Assembly (NCBI GenBank): GCA_007115705.1
Contig: QXEO01001795.1
Span: forward strand, 124,001 to 188,000
Reading direction: 5' to 3'
Length of the DNA: 64,000 bases
From: Dactylis glomerata
Lineage: Eukaryota; Streptophyta; Magnoliopsida; Poales; Poaceae
The number at the start of each line of letters is the position of its first letter. Position 1 is the stretch's first letter. The notes beneath the pieces are model-generated. The model was not told the DNA's origin. It did not search any database and saw only the letters and a program-made list of their open reading frames with translations. Shown here in pieces: positions 11,641 through 23,300 of the stretch. The position numbers were made by a program, and so were the translations under genes.

Positions 11641-12277
11641 CATATTTGTGTTTCTGGTTTTTATTAAGGGTAAAGTTCGTCAAATTTTGTGTGATCTGGA
11701 TTAATTTTAGATTAGATCCTATAATGAAGTGAAATGGAAATACGGGTTATTCTACGTTTATTCGAAGCCTGGGTGTATGAAATTTAATGAAAGTATCAGA
11801 CATTCCTTGAAATGAATAGAACCATAATCATATCCTCATCAGTTCAGTTTCACATTTATGAAGTTTTTTGTAACCTAGGAACAATATATGAAGTTCGAAT
11901 AAACCAAGATTAGGTGTCAATGCTCCGGCATTGGCACCTAGGTTTGTTTAATAATTGTTTTACTTGTGTATTTGTATGAAATTAGTGTGTATGTACTTGC
12001 ACTATTTTGCTTTTCCTTAATTATCTTTTCATTGTTGATCACGAATTCAAAGTTCAATCCAGATTTAAGAAAATATATAAGGACTCGTACTGTGTTTGGC
12101 AGTACATTTCACTCACCCAGCTAGCTTAACCATTATTTCTAATTTTCGTAGCTATTTCATCCGACAGATTATAAATAAGGGGGCATCTGGATCTCAGTCG
12201 ACAGATGATCATCGAGCCCATGACCTGTTTCTGTTTCATGTGTTACTTGTATGAGCAATTTCGTTTTCTGAGCGAAA
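11641..12277. other. AT-rich intergenic DNA, no gene
   Basis: There is no open frame with family features and no clear transposon ends. The sequence is AT-rich with short homopolymer runs. Confidence 0.4.
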
Positions 12278-12369
12278 CCTGTATGAGCTATTTATTTGGG
12301 CTGCCGAAGCGAGTTGGCCTGCCCCTGTATGAGCTATTTATTTGGGCTGCCGAAGCGAGTTGGCCTGCC
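12278..12369. repeat. 46-bp tandem duplication
   Basis: The unit CCTGTATGAGCTATTTATTT... occurs at 12278-12323 and 12324-12369 essentially without change, which points to a recent duplication. Confidence 0.9.
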
Positions 12370-12547
12370 GGCTGCATGCGCGTGTTTATGTTTGCTACAC
12401 TGAACATATACACGTGTTATTTAAGACCCAAACTGTTGATATGCTACTTAGGCTAAAGCTTATAGGAAAAATCAAAAGCTAAGCCTCCTGCATAGAACCA
12501 CTACATATAGCTAGAAGTATCAGTTGCAATTCATGCGTAGCTCGTTA

Positions 12548-12958
12548 AACCTCAGTTGCGACCGAGTTGCACCTTAAAAAAATCTCAGTTACAACCGAGT
12601 TGTAACCTAAAAAAATCTCAGTTGCGACTCAGTTGTAACTCGGAAATTTTCAGTTACGACCCAGTTGTAACTCAGCAAAAATCTCAGTTGCGACTCAGTT
12701 GTAACTCGGAAAAATCTCAGTTGCGACCCAATTGCAACTCGGAAAAATATCAGTTGCGACCCAGTTGCAACTCAGAAAAATCTCAGTTGCAACTCGGAAA
12801 ATCTCAGTTGCGATCCAGTTGCAACCTAGTTGCAACTCGGAAAATCTCACTTGCGACCCAATTGCAACTCAAAAAATACTCAAAAAATCTTAGTTGCGAT
12901 CCAGTTACAACTCGGAACATCTCAGTTGCAACCTAGTTGCAACTCGGAATATATTTGT
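12548..12958. repeat. Degenerate minisatellite, period about 33 bp
   Basis: About a dozen imperfect units of the type ATCTCAGTTGCGACCCAGTT with GCAACTCGGAAAA linkers. The 126-codon plus frame (12556-12936) simply translates the repeat as SQLRPSCNSEK-like units and is not a credible gene. Its units resemble, in reverse complement, the tract at 6851-7150. Confidence 0.85.
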
Positions 12959-13661
12959 AACTGCGAAAATCTGGGTTGACTAAATCTTGATTCAAAATTT
13001 ACACATTGAGTGTACCCGATACTTTTGCAAAAGCCAACAACGGTCATACTGCGCAAACAAAGAAAACACAAAAAACAAAAAAAAGCCACATGCCCGCGCT
13101 TACATCATGCAGGCCCATCACAAACGGAAGCCAGGCATAAACCAGCAATCCGCATGCAGGCGTTTGTAGCGATTGCTCGTGCGACATAGAAAAGATTAGT
13201 ATATGCACTAATCTTAACGTATAGAATCTAATGGTAAATAAGGTGACTGAGATTTTGTTAAATCTCAGGGGCCTGAGAACTAGCAAAACCGTATAAATAA
13301 GGATAATGCATCACAAAAGATCACCGAAATATAAACTCGGGCTTTTTTTGTTAAGAAAATAAACTCGGGCTTTGAATGGACCCAACAAAGTAACTAGTAC
13401 ATCAGCATGTTTTGCTGTGACTCCACCCCTACAATTTCCCGGCAAATTGCACATAACCAGAAAAAGACATCACTAGGAAAATAACTGCAAGCCAGTGGCC
13501 GTGAAGAGGCCAGGAAGAACACGTTACAAAAAACACTTGACCTCCTCCTCTTTTGACGCGGCCGCTCACAATTCCCGGACGCGCATACCGAATCACGTTG
13601 ACAAGGCAAGAGCTCCACAAAACCGCAGAGCTAGATCTCTGACCGCTCGGCCAAAACTGAA
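12959..13661. other. Downstream flank of EXPB copy 2, no gene seen
   Basis: It contains the 3-prime region of copy 2 and AT-rich spacer. No transposon end or RNA gene is recognised. Confidence 0.4.
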
Positions 13662-14725
13662 TTAGACTCTGTAGTTCACCGTGGAGCGGTAGCTCTTCCC
13701 GGCCGTCCATCCGGCGGGGATGGCGTTGGTGGCGACGAGCACCTTGCCGGAGCCCGAGGTGAGCCTGAACGAGAACGGCGCGCGTAGAGGCTTCCCGTCG
13801 TTGGAGTTGATGATGTACGTGGCGCCCCACGACTGCTGCATCCTCGTCCACGGCTTGCCGCTGTCGTCGTGGTGGCCGGCCCTGCATCCGCCCTGCATGA
13901 CGTCGACGGCGGAGAGGTCCCCGTCGCCGGCCTGGTACATGACCAGCACGGCGAGGTAGTACGGGTTGGAGCCCGCGTCCACCTTGAACATGATCCTCAT
14001 GCCGTTGTAGCTGCACGGCACCCTGGGGAAACAAATGTTACGCACGGTTAACTCGAGAACTAATACTACTTGACTAGCTCCTACGAGTTCAAAATGGAAT
14101 GCGTTTTCACCTCCTGTAACTGATCTTGAGCTGACCGGCGGCGCGCAGGCGATCGGCCCTACCCCGATAGGCCATGGCGCCGAAGGCGGTGCCGCTCATG
14201 TCGAAGTGCGGCTGCGAGGCGCATATGCCGTCGGGGCAGGAGTCCGTGATGGCGACGGTCACTGGGCGGCCGGAGCAGGCGCTGTTGCCGGTGCACTTAA
14301 CCTGTAACGTTACATAAACACGCCCGTGCACTTAGCGGACAGTACTGGAATTTGCACGTTGATTCGTGAAACCGCTGTATACACGACTGATCTTGTACCT
14401 GATAACATGCGCCGCAGCCTTTGCCGTTCTTGAAGAAGAAGGGTCCGCCGGCGGCGATCATCGACCTGAACGGGCGCTGGCTGACGGCGCCTTGGTAGCC
14501 GCACGCGCCGCCTACATTTCGTGCACGCAACAGAGTAAGTGTCTATCGATCTTACAAGATATATATCTCAGGTACACAGTCTGTGTGGGACTTACCGTCG
14601 CTGCCGGCGCCGTTAGGGCTCCCGTACCACGTCGCCCCGCCCGAGGACCAGCAAGAGATGGGGCTTACAAGAAGTGGCAGGATGACGAGCAGTGCCGCGA
14701 AGATCAGAGTGCCTCGACTAGCCAT
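13662..14725 (-). CDS. EXPB: Beta-expansin, copy 2 (four exons)
   Basis: Exons on the minus strand are 14596-14725, 14399-14511, 14111-14301 and 13662-14022. All introns are GT-AG, with donors GACG/GTAAGT, CAG/GTACAAG and AGGAG/GTGAAA and acceptors TGTAG, TTACAG and CCCCAG. They encode 264 residues. The signal peptide MASRGTLIFAALLVILPLLV is followed by TWYGSPNGAGSDGG, GKGCGACYQ/VKC, SDSCP-type ITDSCPDGIC, HFDMSGTAFGAMA, then the second domain with VPCSYNG, QSWGATY and the end STVNYRV. The extra short intron splits CYQ from VKC, the site called intron A in expansin genes, and copies 1 and 3 lack it. Domain 2 has SWGATY where copies 1 and 3 have SWGALW and SWGAVW. No lesion is seen. Confidence 0.92.
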
Positions 14726-14854
14726 CTATTGACCGTCTCCTGGATCTTGGCTAGCAAAGATCGAGGATGATCAGGAAAGGCCGATGGGGAGCTAGCTAGG
14801 CTTGTTTAGTGGAAACAACTTGGTTGCTTGCAGGAGTAGCGCGATTTGGGATGC

Positions 14855-14862
14855 ATATATAG
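14855..14862 (-). promoter_or_regulatory. Probable TATA box of EXPB copy 2
   Basis: CTATATAT on the minus strand, about 130 bp upstream of the start codon, the best TATA candidate in this promoter. Confidence 0.45.
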
Positions 14863-16266
14863 GATGGTTTATAGGTGTTCTAATAAACGTGGGAACAAAT
14901 AAGTGCAGTCGTGCACACACGAATTATTTTGATAAACGTGGCGGCAACTAATTAAGATTTAGGGAGAGGGAGCGCATGTATACACGATGGTCAACTAAGC
15001 TGGAACGGCCGATCCTCCGATAACGGAGCGATGGAGGTGATGACGCTAGCTCTCCAACCTCCGGAGATTTTGGATAAAGCTAATCATCGTGGTTGTTTTG
15101 AGTAACATACATATGTGTATATGGGGCTAAATATGTATTTTTCTTAACTTGGTGGACGAATACTCAAATGGTTATTCACTTTAATGTAAGGGTGTGTACA
15201 ATGGTTTTTTAATGGAAACAATACAAAAAAATTGTGAATTTTATTAATTAAGCAGAAGAGAGTTGACCGGTTAATTAGCGAATAAGCGGTCAAAAACTGA
15301 TACAAAGACACTAATTTCGTCATGAAACACGATCACATTGGGCACCACCGGCTGATCGGGCTACCCACATGAAGCACACACGTCGTTGAACTGAAAAGCA
15401 CCATCGAGGCTTCCATCGAGCGTAATCGTCATCACTTCTCCTCGAGCAAGCGACTCCGTCTTCACCTTCAACGACCACACCATGCAGCCCACGGCGCAAA
15501 CGATGCCGGTACTCATGTCGGCCCATGCCAAAAGTCAGCCATACGCACCAATGATGGACAACTCTGACTCTAATAACGAGCTCTACAAGATAAATATATT
15601 GGGCTTGCGCCGACTAATTATTCCTCTAGAAAAGACCACTGGTTGCTCGCCATCCTCGCCGCCTAGCCATGCTCCACACAGTTTCAACTCCACAACAACA
15701 TAGTGAATCACGAAAGAACCAATCGAACACTCCGGAAGGACCAAAGCCTGAGCCATGACCCAAACTTTGCTCGACGCATCATCGTTACCAAATTGCACGC
15801 AACACCCTTGTACAGCAACATTGGCAACAAGCCATCCTTCACGGTCCCATGCTGAACTCGCTCCGAGACGATGCCCCCATGGAGGAGAAAGACGCAAATA
15901 GCGCCTTTATCGCTCGATGCCGATGTTCTAAGGTTTCCGCCCAGAACCAAAACCGTAGGAGGAAGAGGAGCACAACTCCATGGCGACGCCTCCAGTAAGG
16001 TACATGACACCCAGTGGTGTCACCGTCGCCAGCTCCACCTAAGGCAGGAATGAGAATTTTTTCCGGAGATGCGATCCAATCGGCCAACCTCAAGCTGCAG
16101 CCAAACCTCCCATGGGGCCAAGCTCCATCAATGATGTCCCCTGCCAAGGCACCGCTGCTGCCCACTTGCAAGCCAGCCTCACCGGAGCGAAGCAAGAGGC
16201 CACCCAGAACTCGCTGAGCTAACCTCCTAGGTTTGCACAATAGTAACTTGTATGGGAGATTGGGCG
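14863..16266. other. Intergenic; 15300-16250 probably an unclassified repeat
   Basis: The first part is AT-rich promoter DNA. From 15300 to 16250 the composition changes to GC-rich with several overlapping frames, the longest on the minus strand (15839-16306, 155 codons). None has conserved motifs or a credible start, and it directly abuts a CACTA end at 16267. I suspect transposon-derived sequence but cannot name it. Confidence 0.35.
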
Positions 16267-16440
16267 CACTAGTAGGAAAAGGCTTATCCACATGTGGGTA
16301 AGTCACGACGCACTAACAAATTGTTGCACCACCTTTATGTAGCCGCGGCGCATTGTAAAGTGCTGCGCCACGACTATGGGCTTAGTCGTGGCACATGTAA
16401 AAATGGGTGCACCACGACTAAAGATGGGCAGGCTAAAGGT
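16267..16440 (+). mobile_element. Truncated CACTA transposon terminus
   Basis: It begins CACTAGTAGGAAAAGGC, a Triticeae CACTA terminal inverted repeat, followed by subterminal units such as CCACGACTA and GGCGCA. No matching opposite end (ending CTAGTG) lies before 17974, so this is a one-ended fragment of a family different from the element at 17974. Confidence 0.6.
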
Positions 16441-16819
16441 GGGCAGGCCAGACTTAGCCATAATAAAATTACAACTCAGCTCATGTGTGACATTTGTATA
16501 AATACCCATATAAATGACATTAACTTGTATACCCATAGTGTTGTAGGGTTTGGCTACATATATTATTGGTTCCACTGTGGCTCGTAGGTGTAGGTACACC
16601 CATTATATGAAACCATTTTCTAAAATGTCAAAAAAAAATCTAGAATTTTCTTTCACGTGCACATCATGTCATTCTATGTTCGCACACACAAAATTTGGGC
16701 CAAAAAGAATATTTTTTGTGCCTTGTGTGCAAGAAGATAACTTTGTGGAAGGAATTCTTGACAACCAGAGACAAAGAGGGAGAGAGATAGCGAGAGGGAG
16801 GGGGAGGGGGGTAGGAAGA

Positions 16820-17005
16820 AGGTAGAGATGTCGTGTATTGGTTCTTGTTGACAAGGGTTGTGAAATTAATCGTGGCGAGGTGACCATTCCAATAGCTTAT
16901 CACCACTTTGGAATGTGGAATACAAAAAATATAGGAATAGAGAAACGCTAGATTATAATATCATGCCTTATTGAATCTTACAAGAAGCAAAAATATAGAA
17001 TATTT
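16820..17005. repeat. Dispersed repeat, copy B (pairs with 11459-11640)
   Basis: It shares GTAGAGATGTCG, GACAAGGGTTGTGAAA-type and ACCATTCCAATAGCT blocks with copy A and is also preceded by a GA-rich run (16760-16815). Confidence 0.6.
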
Positions 17006-17532
17006 AGATATAACACGGATTTGCTACCACTGGTGGTACCTACGCACCATTAATCAGCCGTTGGATTAGCCTGTAAAGCAATCTGAACCACAAATGTGGA
17101 CTTAACGGAGTAGAACGACCGTGACGGTTGTTGCTTTCTCTCTCGCAATGTCCCAATCCCCATCCGCACGCCTCTCTGACCCAATCCCCACCACGACCCC
17201 GTGGTGCGCGGACAGAGCTCGCCACCAGCAGCCCAACCCCCCGCCCTCCAGGTCTGAATGCAATGGCGTGTGTAGCCTCCACGCCGTTCCGGTGACAGCG
17301 AGTGAGAGCGCCGCTAGTGGGTGGATGGGTTCGTTTTCCACGCAGGTCTGGCGATGGCTAGCGAACGCGGTACTGGGACTGAGAACGACGGGAGGCGGGA
17401 AAGAAGATATTGAGGAAAGAAGGTGGAAGTGCATGCTCTACGGCTTGATCAAGTAAATTAGACGGCCACGGCGCGAGTTCTCGATCAACAAATCGGCATC
17501 CAGGCACTTTTTAGCAGTTGGGTTGTAAAATA

Positions 17533-17786
17533 TTTCCTCTGTCCCAAAATGTAAGGCGCCTAAGCTTAATCAAAAGTCAACGTCTTCTATGTTTGACCAA
17601 GTTTGTACAAAAAAATATGAACATTTACAATACGAAATCCATACCAATAGATTCACCATAAAGTATATTTTCTCAATGAGTATATTCGATATTCCAAATG
17701 TTCTTATTTTTGTATATAAACTTGGTCAAATTTGGAAGATGTTGACTTTTGGCTAGGCTTAGGCGCCCTTACATTTAAGGACAGAG
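17533..17786. mobile_element. Stowaway-like MITE with long inverted repeats
   Basis: The left arm TTCCTCTGTCCCAAAATGTAA continues GGCGCCTAAGC. The right arm GCTTAGGCGCC continues to ACATTTAAGGACAGAG. TA flanks both ends (17531-17532 and 17787-17788). A second inner pair (GTCAAC and GTTGAC, TTGACCAAG and CTTGGTCAA) extends the hairpin. Confidence 0.75.
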
Positions 17787-17868
17787 TACATTTTCATGCA
17801 ATTTTTATAATAGATGCATCCACCCTTATGAGCTAAAACATCACCTTCAGTCTTAAGAAGTACTATAT

Positions 17869-17973
17869 GCTTCCTTCGTCTCAAATTAGTTATCTCAACT
17901 TTATCTAGATACGTCTATATCTACATGTATATCTAAAATAAGTTAAGACAACTAGAGTAATTTAGAACAGAAG
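17869..17973. mobile_element. Stowaway MITE split by the CACTA insertion
   Basis: CTTCCTTCGTCTCAAATTAG at the left and TTAGAACAG at the right are the arms of a Stowaway MITE of the type with TATCTAGATACG inside. The last bases are missing here but AAGAGTA follows the far side of the CACTA element at 28267. Joined, they restore the expected end. The AAG is the CACTA target duplication. Confidence 0.65.
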
Positions 17974-17995
17974 CACTAGTGGGGACAGGGCCTCC

Positions 17996-18185
17996 AGTCC
18001 CGGCCCGTAAGGGCCTTTAGTCCCGGTTTGCAAACCGGGACCCCAGCCGCGGGACTAAAGGATAAACCTTTAGTCCCGGCCCGGTTACCAGCCGGGACTG
18101 GAGGGTGTCCACGTGGGCGGCTTCGAGCGCATCCAGGGCCAGGACCTTTAGTCCCGGTTTGTAACACAGACCGGGACTAAAGGGC
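17996..18185. repeat. Left subterminal repeats of the CACTA element
   Basis: Several copies of CTTTAGTCCCGG and its reverse complement CCGGGACTAAAG, including a palindromic pair near 18148-18183. In En/Spm-type elements such motifs bind the TNPA-like protein. Confidence 0.8.
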
Positions 18186-18401
18186 ATCTACAGATTTTGG
18201 TTTTTGCTTTAGGGGTTTTAGGGTTTTAGGTGTTCGGGGGATTAACGTGATGCCTCGTTTGGTGCCTTGTTTGGTGTTCGGGAATTAGTTTATGCATATA
18301 TATAAGATTAACTTATCTTACAAGCGAGCATATATATACAATTATATGGAGATCAGAATTATCGGGACTAGAGCCCGTCTATTCGATTACATGGACCAAC
18401 A

Positions 18402-21400
18402 TCAGTAATGGCCCCTAGCTACACTAAATCGTCCTTTGTCGTCTATAGCTTCTGTCCTCAGAAAGGTCGCTAGCTCCTCTGCAACAGCAATCGTGCGTTG
18501 CTCTGGTAGGTACTTCTCCCGCATGGCCGTGTACTATATAAGAAGAGGAGATGAATATGAATATCAATCATGATAACAAAGAATGACGGGTAAAAATAGA
18601 GGTGTGAATGTTTATTGCTTACGTCGTATCTGTAATCCTTGTGCTCAGAGGTAAACGTGCGAATGGTCTCGCAAACGTAGTATCCACATAGATGCGTCCC
18701 CCGTGGCTGCTGGTCGCACTTTACGAGAATAGAATATATATAATCAAAATAATAATCTAGCATCACAAATGTATTGAAAATAGAAGTATATCATACTACT
18801 ACTTACCTGAGCCGCTCTAAAGGTCAGCTTCTCATGCTGGATACCGTCAGTCACGCACTTGAACCGCTTCCAAACCCTGCCCGACAAGGAAAATGATTTG
18901 CTAAGTTTTTCATTAATTGATATATCAGAAAATCATCGAAAGAGACCGATAGAGCGCAAGAATGATTGAAATTACCCTTGGAACATGTCCTGCAGGCTTT
19001 GGAACTGTTCCAAGGGTCTCGATAATGGGTCGAAGGCATCAACTCTTCCCTTATCAATTTGAATATCCAACAGAATCCAGTGGTAGCTGCACATGTATAT
19101 ATATATATGTGTGTCAGTAACTTATCAATTACACTTATAAGTGAATGGACACAACAGAGTAAGACCCTCACCTGAAGTTGTATGGAAACAGTATGTGGTC
19201 ACAGAAATTTTGATCTGTTAGAAACCTTAGAAGGTTTTCCTCCGTCTCCTTGGGGTTATCAGTTAGCGTCGTTATATGTATTTTATCTGGGTCAATAAAC
19301 CCAATATTTAGGATGTTCCTACTTTTACATTCCAGAATCTTCATTCTGCATAATAGAGTATAAGTCAGAACGGAACAAGTTATATGTAGACAATGAATTG
19401 AAATAACTGAACAAGTTATATGTAGACAACGAAGTGAAAAACTTACAGACAATAGCAACTCATAAGCGATTTGTCGAGGGCGTCGGCATTGTACATCTGG
19501 AAGAGTTCATCAAAGTCGATATGGATGTCTTCAGGACGGCCGTAGTACTCCCGTAGTACTCCCGTGGGACACGCGCCACGATCATCGTTCTCCCATTCTT
19601 TGATTCACTTAAGTACCATGTATGCAAGTAACGCATATTTGTTGGGAGATCATCAAACTTATCTTTGCTGACCAAAGGCGCTCCCATGACAAACTGTGGC
19701 TTAGGGGCTACCACAGCCTTGGGTAACCTGTCGTCTTGGGAAGCCAGAACGTCTTCAACCGAGATACCCCATTCATCCGCCCACTTCTTTGCTAATTCCA
19801 AATCTTGCCCCTGCACCAGAGAGGGAACATTCTCGGGTAACACCCTGAGGGGTGGGATCGACTGTTTGGCCTGTTGTCCAAGCTGAGGAACGTCTGATCT
19901 TTTTTTGCTTGTAGTTGAACTTGATTTGCTCCCACTTGCACTTGCACGTGATCTGCTCTTTTTCCCTTCCTTCTGCAATGTGCGTATATAGTCGTCAGGC
20001 TTATGGTGTAAGTCATACTGTGATGGAAGGGTCGTGAAGTATTTTGCATATGCTATTTGCTTCTCGGTGTATTCCGGGCGGGGCTCGGGTTCCTTCTTTT
20101 TCATCTGCGCATCATAATGTTCCTTTGCTATCCTGGCGTTTTCCTCGTCGGTACGATCATAAGGTCTGATAGGAAGATTAGCATGAGGTACCTTTGGGAG
20201 GGGCGACAGTTTGCGCTTTGGGGAGCTCCGTCGCTTAGAACTCATCGATGGAGCGTTCTTGCTAGCACGCTTCCGCTTAGTATTCTTAGCGGGCGGCGGC
20301 GGAGACGGCCGACCCAAGTCCGGCGGCGATGATCGAGATGGACTCGTGTTGTGGTGGCCGTCGTCATGTGGAGGGCTTGGAGGTGATGGAGGTGTAGGTG
20401 ACCTACGACAACTCGGAGGCGGTGTTGTCCTTGGGGCCGAGCCTGGAAGCTTGATGTAGTTCTTGTCCCATAGGATGACTCCACCCAGTACTTCTCCGAG
20501 TGTCCTCTCATCTTCGGGTCCAGCTATGTCGAGCTCCATATCATGAAACCCCGCCACGATTTCATCCACCCCGACTTTAGCAAAGCCAGCTGGAATCTCA
20601 CGGCCATGCCAGCGTACGTCAGGGCCAGAAGGTAAAGCTTGTCCGACGGCCACCTTCATGGATATGTTCTTGAATCTCTGATGGAGTTCACATGATGTTG
20701 ACTCCTTGATTCCATCCACGGGGTAGCCGGGACCGCCCTCTATCATTCTTCGTGCATCCTCGGGCGGGGCCTCAGATTCAGCCACGCTGCTTTTCCGCTT
20801 AGATGGGGCGCCGGTAATATCGAGTGCAGGATCTTCCTGGCGCGCTACTCCTCTAAGCTCGTCAATCTGCTTCTGTTGCTCGTTAAGCCTGGCAAGCAAC
20901 TGGTTGAACTTGTCATTCTCCTCATCCTGCTGTCGCTTCTTTGCTCTCGCTCGGCTTCTGTAAGTGTCTTGGTCTCTGGCAAACCCAAGCCACCACGGGT
21001 AAGAAGGACCGAAGCCTCGCGTTCGTCCTTCATGTTCGTCATTGCCGAGGACCAGTGTGAGCAAATCTTTCTCTCTATCTGCAGTGAACTGTCTTTTTCC
21101 CTCTTTAATTTCTTTCACTATCTTTTTCCAATTCTCCCTGGGTATCCTAAGACCGTCACTGCAGATGAGGTCCCATGTTTCTTTATCGTACGAACCACCA
21201 TGCGCAAGGAACCAATTTCTTGCTCTCAATTCCCACTCATCACGAATGGGTTCAGGTATGATACCTTTAGCTAGCAGATCTTGCTCTTTCTTATCCCACT
21301 TTGGGATGGCAGTCTCATAGCCCCCTGGCCCCAGCGTGTGGTGATATTTCTTCTTATCGGCATTTTTCTTGTTCTTATCTGATAATGCCTTGGCATCTTC

Positions 21401-22235
21401 TGACTCCTTGTACTCTTGAAATGCCTTCCAGTGATTCGCCTGCTTGGCTAGATACCCCTCGAATACTGGCACTTTCTTTGTCTTCCGATAGTTTTTCCAT
21501 AGCTTCTTCTTCCAGCTACGGAACAGTTCGGCCATCTTCTTTAGAGTCCACTGCTTGACTTTGGCCCTCAGTTTTTTTGCGGCGTCTTCATTCTCACATT
21601 CTGGCAGGTTGAAATGTGACATGAGATCATTCCAAAGATTATCTTTGTACCTTTCGGCGACATAGTCACTATCGGCTGCCCCTTTGCGCTTGTTCCACTC
21701 CCGAACGCTGATCGGGACGTGATCCCTAACGAGAACTCCGCATTGCTTCTTGAATGTGTCAGCAGCATTCTTAGGAAGCTTTGGTTCGCCCGTAGGCAAT
21801 ATCACCTCAAAGGTGTAATGCGTCCGTGCATCCAACTTTTTAGTCGGGCCTCGTTTCGTAGCTTTGCTCGATGTGGAGGCCTAAGAGGGAGAAACATTCG
21901 TCAAATGAATGTACATGTATACAATATAGAGCTATCTCCAATATTTTTCACATATTACAAGTGATTGTCAAACTTCATATGTATACCTCGCCGGACTTTA
22001 TTATTTCTCCACCGGCTTCTCCACCGGCTTCTCCATCAGTGGAGCTATCACCTTCTCCGTCATTGGAGCTATCTCCTGCCCCATCGGCTTCATCTTCGTG
22101 TCGATCGACCTCCATTCCATCTCCGGAGGGGTTTAGATATGACGACGGAGATTCAGCTGGTTCAACGTCGGGGGCGTCTTTGATAATATCTTCGAGAAGT
22201 TCTTCCTCTTCGAGGTTCCTGCTATGTGGATCCAT
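18402..22235 (-). pseudogene. CACTA second gene (TNPA-like with Ulp1-like C-terminus), frameshifted
   Basis: Exons I can place with GT-AG borders and consistent phases are 21987-22235, 19447-21880, 19172-19345, 18976-19086, 18807-18876, 18623-18718 and 18402-18533. The first exon starts MDPHSRNLEEEELLEDI. The large exon resembles the plant Transposase_24 (Ptta/En/Spm) family, with basic Trp-rich segments (WNDLMSHFNLPE, GPSYPWWLGFARDQDTYRSR), a coiled coil (LARLNEQQKQIDELRG) and Pro/Ser-rich linkers. The small exons encode a C48 (Ulp1/SUMO-protease-like) domain with YHWILLDIQ, VDAFDPL and QQPRGTHLCGYYVCETIR, supplying candidate His, Asp, Gln and Cys residues. An 11-bp tandem duplication at 19541-19562 shifts the frame just before this domain. 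Without it all phases fit, giving 1,084 residues. With it, translation stops about 32 codons on, at 19460. Confidence 0.75.
19541..19562. repeat. 11-bp tandem duplication causing the frameshift
   Basis: CGTAGTACTCC occurs twice in a row (19541-19551 and 19552-19562). Eleven bases is not a multiple of three, so the reading frame is lost here. Confidence 0.9.
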
Positions 22236-22319
22236 AGTTTCTGCAAAATACGGACATTTGATTAACTAATAAACTAACAAACTTAAAAATACTAACAATA
22301 TATGATGCTAGATTATTAT

Positions 22320-22620
22320 TCTTTTTCTATTTGCAAAGTAATTCTAGTTCTATTTGCAAAATAATTCTATTTCTATTTGCAAAGTAATTCTATTTCTATT
22401 TGCAAAGTAATTCTATTTCTATTTGCAAAGTAATTCTATTTCTATTTGCAAAATAATTCTAGTTCTATTTGCAAAATAATTCTATTTCTATTTGCAAAAT
22501 AAATCTATTTCTAATTGCAAAGTAATTCTATTTCTAGTTGCAAATTAATTCTATTTCTATTTGCAAAGTAATTCTATTTCTATTTAATTCTATTTCTATT
22601 TGCAAAGTAATTCTATTTTT
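22320..22620. repeat. Minisatellite of about 23 bp inside the CACTA element
   Basis: About a dozen imperfect units of CTATTTCTATTTGCAAAGTA with AATT linkers. From 22620 to 22915 a simpler CCTAACCTAACAATTCTA-type sequence continues. Both lie in the upstream region of the second CACTA gene. Confidence 0.85.
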
Positions 22621-22924
22621 TCTAACTTATTTCTATTTGCTATTTTTTCTAACTTATTTCTATTTGCTATTTCTAGTACACACTAACAAATAATAAATTC
22701 TAAAAAAAACCTAACCTAACAATTCTATCTAACATAACAATTTCTAACAAATAACCTAACCTAACAATTCTATCTAAAAATTCTAAAAAAAACCTAACCT
22801 AACAATTCGATCTAAAAATTCCTAACAATTCTATCTAACAAATAACAAAATTTAAAAAAACCTAACCTAACAAAATTTAACCTAATCTAACCTAACAAAT
22901 TAACACTTAATTAACAAAAAAAAG

Positions 22925-23272
22925 GGCGGCGCGGCGGGCAGCCGGGCGTCTTACCGAGAGAGGAGTGGCGGCGCGGCTCGGGGAGGGGTGGCGGCGCGGG
23001 CGGTGGCCGGAGGGGTGGTGGCGTGGGCGGTGGCCGGAGGGGTGGCGGCGCGGGCGATGGCCGAAGGGGTGGCGGCGCGGCTCGGGGGAGGCTCGGTGGC
23101 TGCGGTGGCGGCGCGGCTCGGGGTGGCTGCGGTGGCGGCGCGGCTCGGGGAGGATCAGGTGCGGCGGGCGGTGGCCGGAGGGGTGGCGGCGCGGCGAGTT
23201 TTTCGGTGGCCGCAACGATCGGCAAAGGAACTCCTCGCGCGCGTCGACGGCAGAAACGGCTAAGTGCCGGGG
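22925..23272. repeat. GC-rich imperfect repeat in the CACTA leader region
   Basis: Repeated GGTGGCGGCGCGGCTCGGGG and GGTGGCCGGAGGGGTGGCGG units. Frames are open on both strands and in several phases only because stops are rare in this composition. It lies between the internal TATA box and the first exon, so it is probably transcribed as 5-prime leader. Confidence 0.7.
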
Positions 23273-23286
23273 AGGAAGAAGAGGGG

Positions 23287-23294
23287 CTTATATA
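23287..23294 (-). promoter_or_regulatory. TATA box for the second CACTA gene
   Basis: TATATAAG on the minus strand, about 1,050 bp upstream of the first predicted start codon and directly beside internal TTTAGTCCCGG repeats. Confidence 0.5.
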
Positions 23295-23300
23295 CCACCC

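Noticed and set aside
12556..12936. 126-codon frame of SQLRPSCNSEK-like repeats
   Set aside because: It is a translation of a degenerate minisatellite with a unit length near 33 bp. Stops are avoided by periodicity and not by selection.
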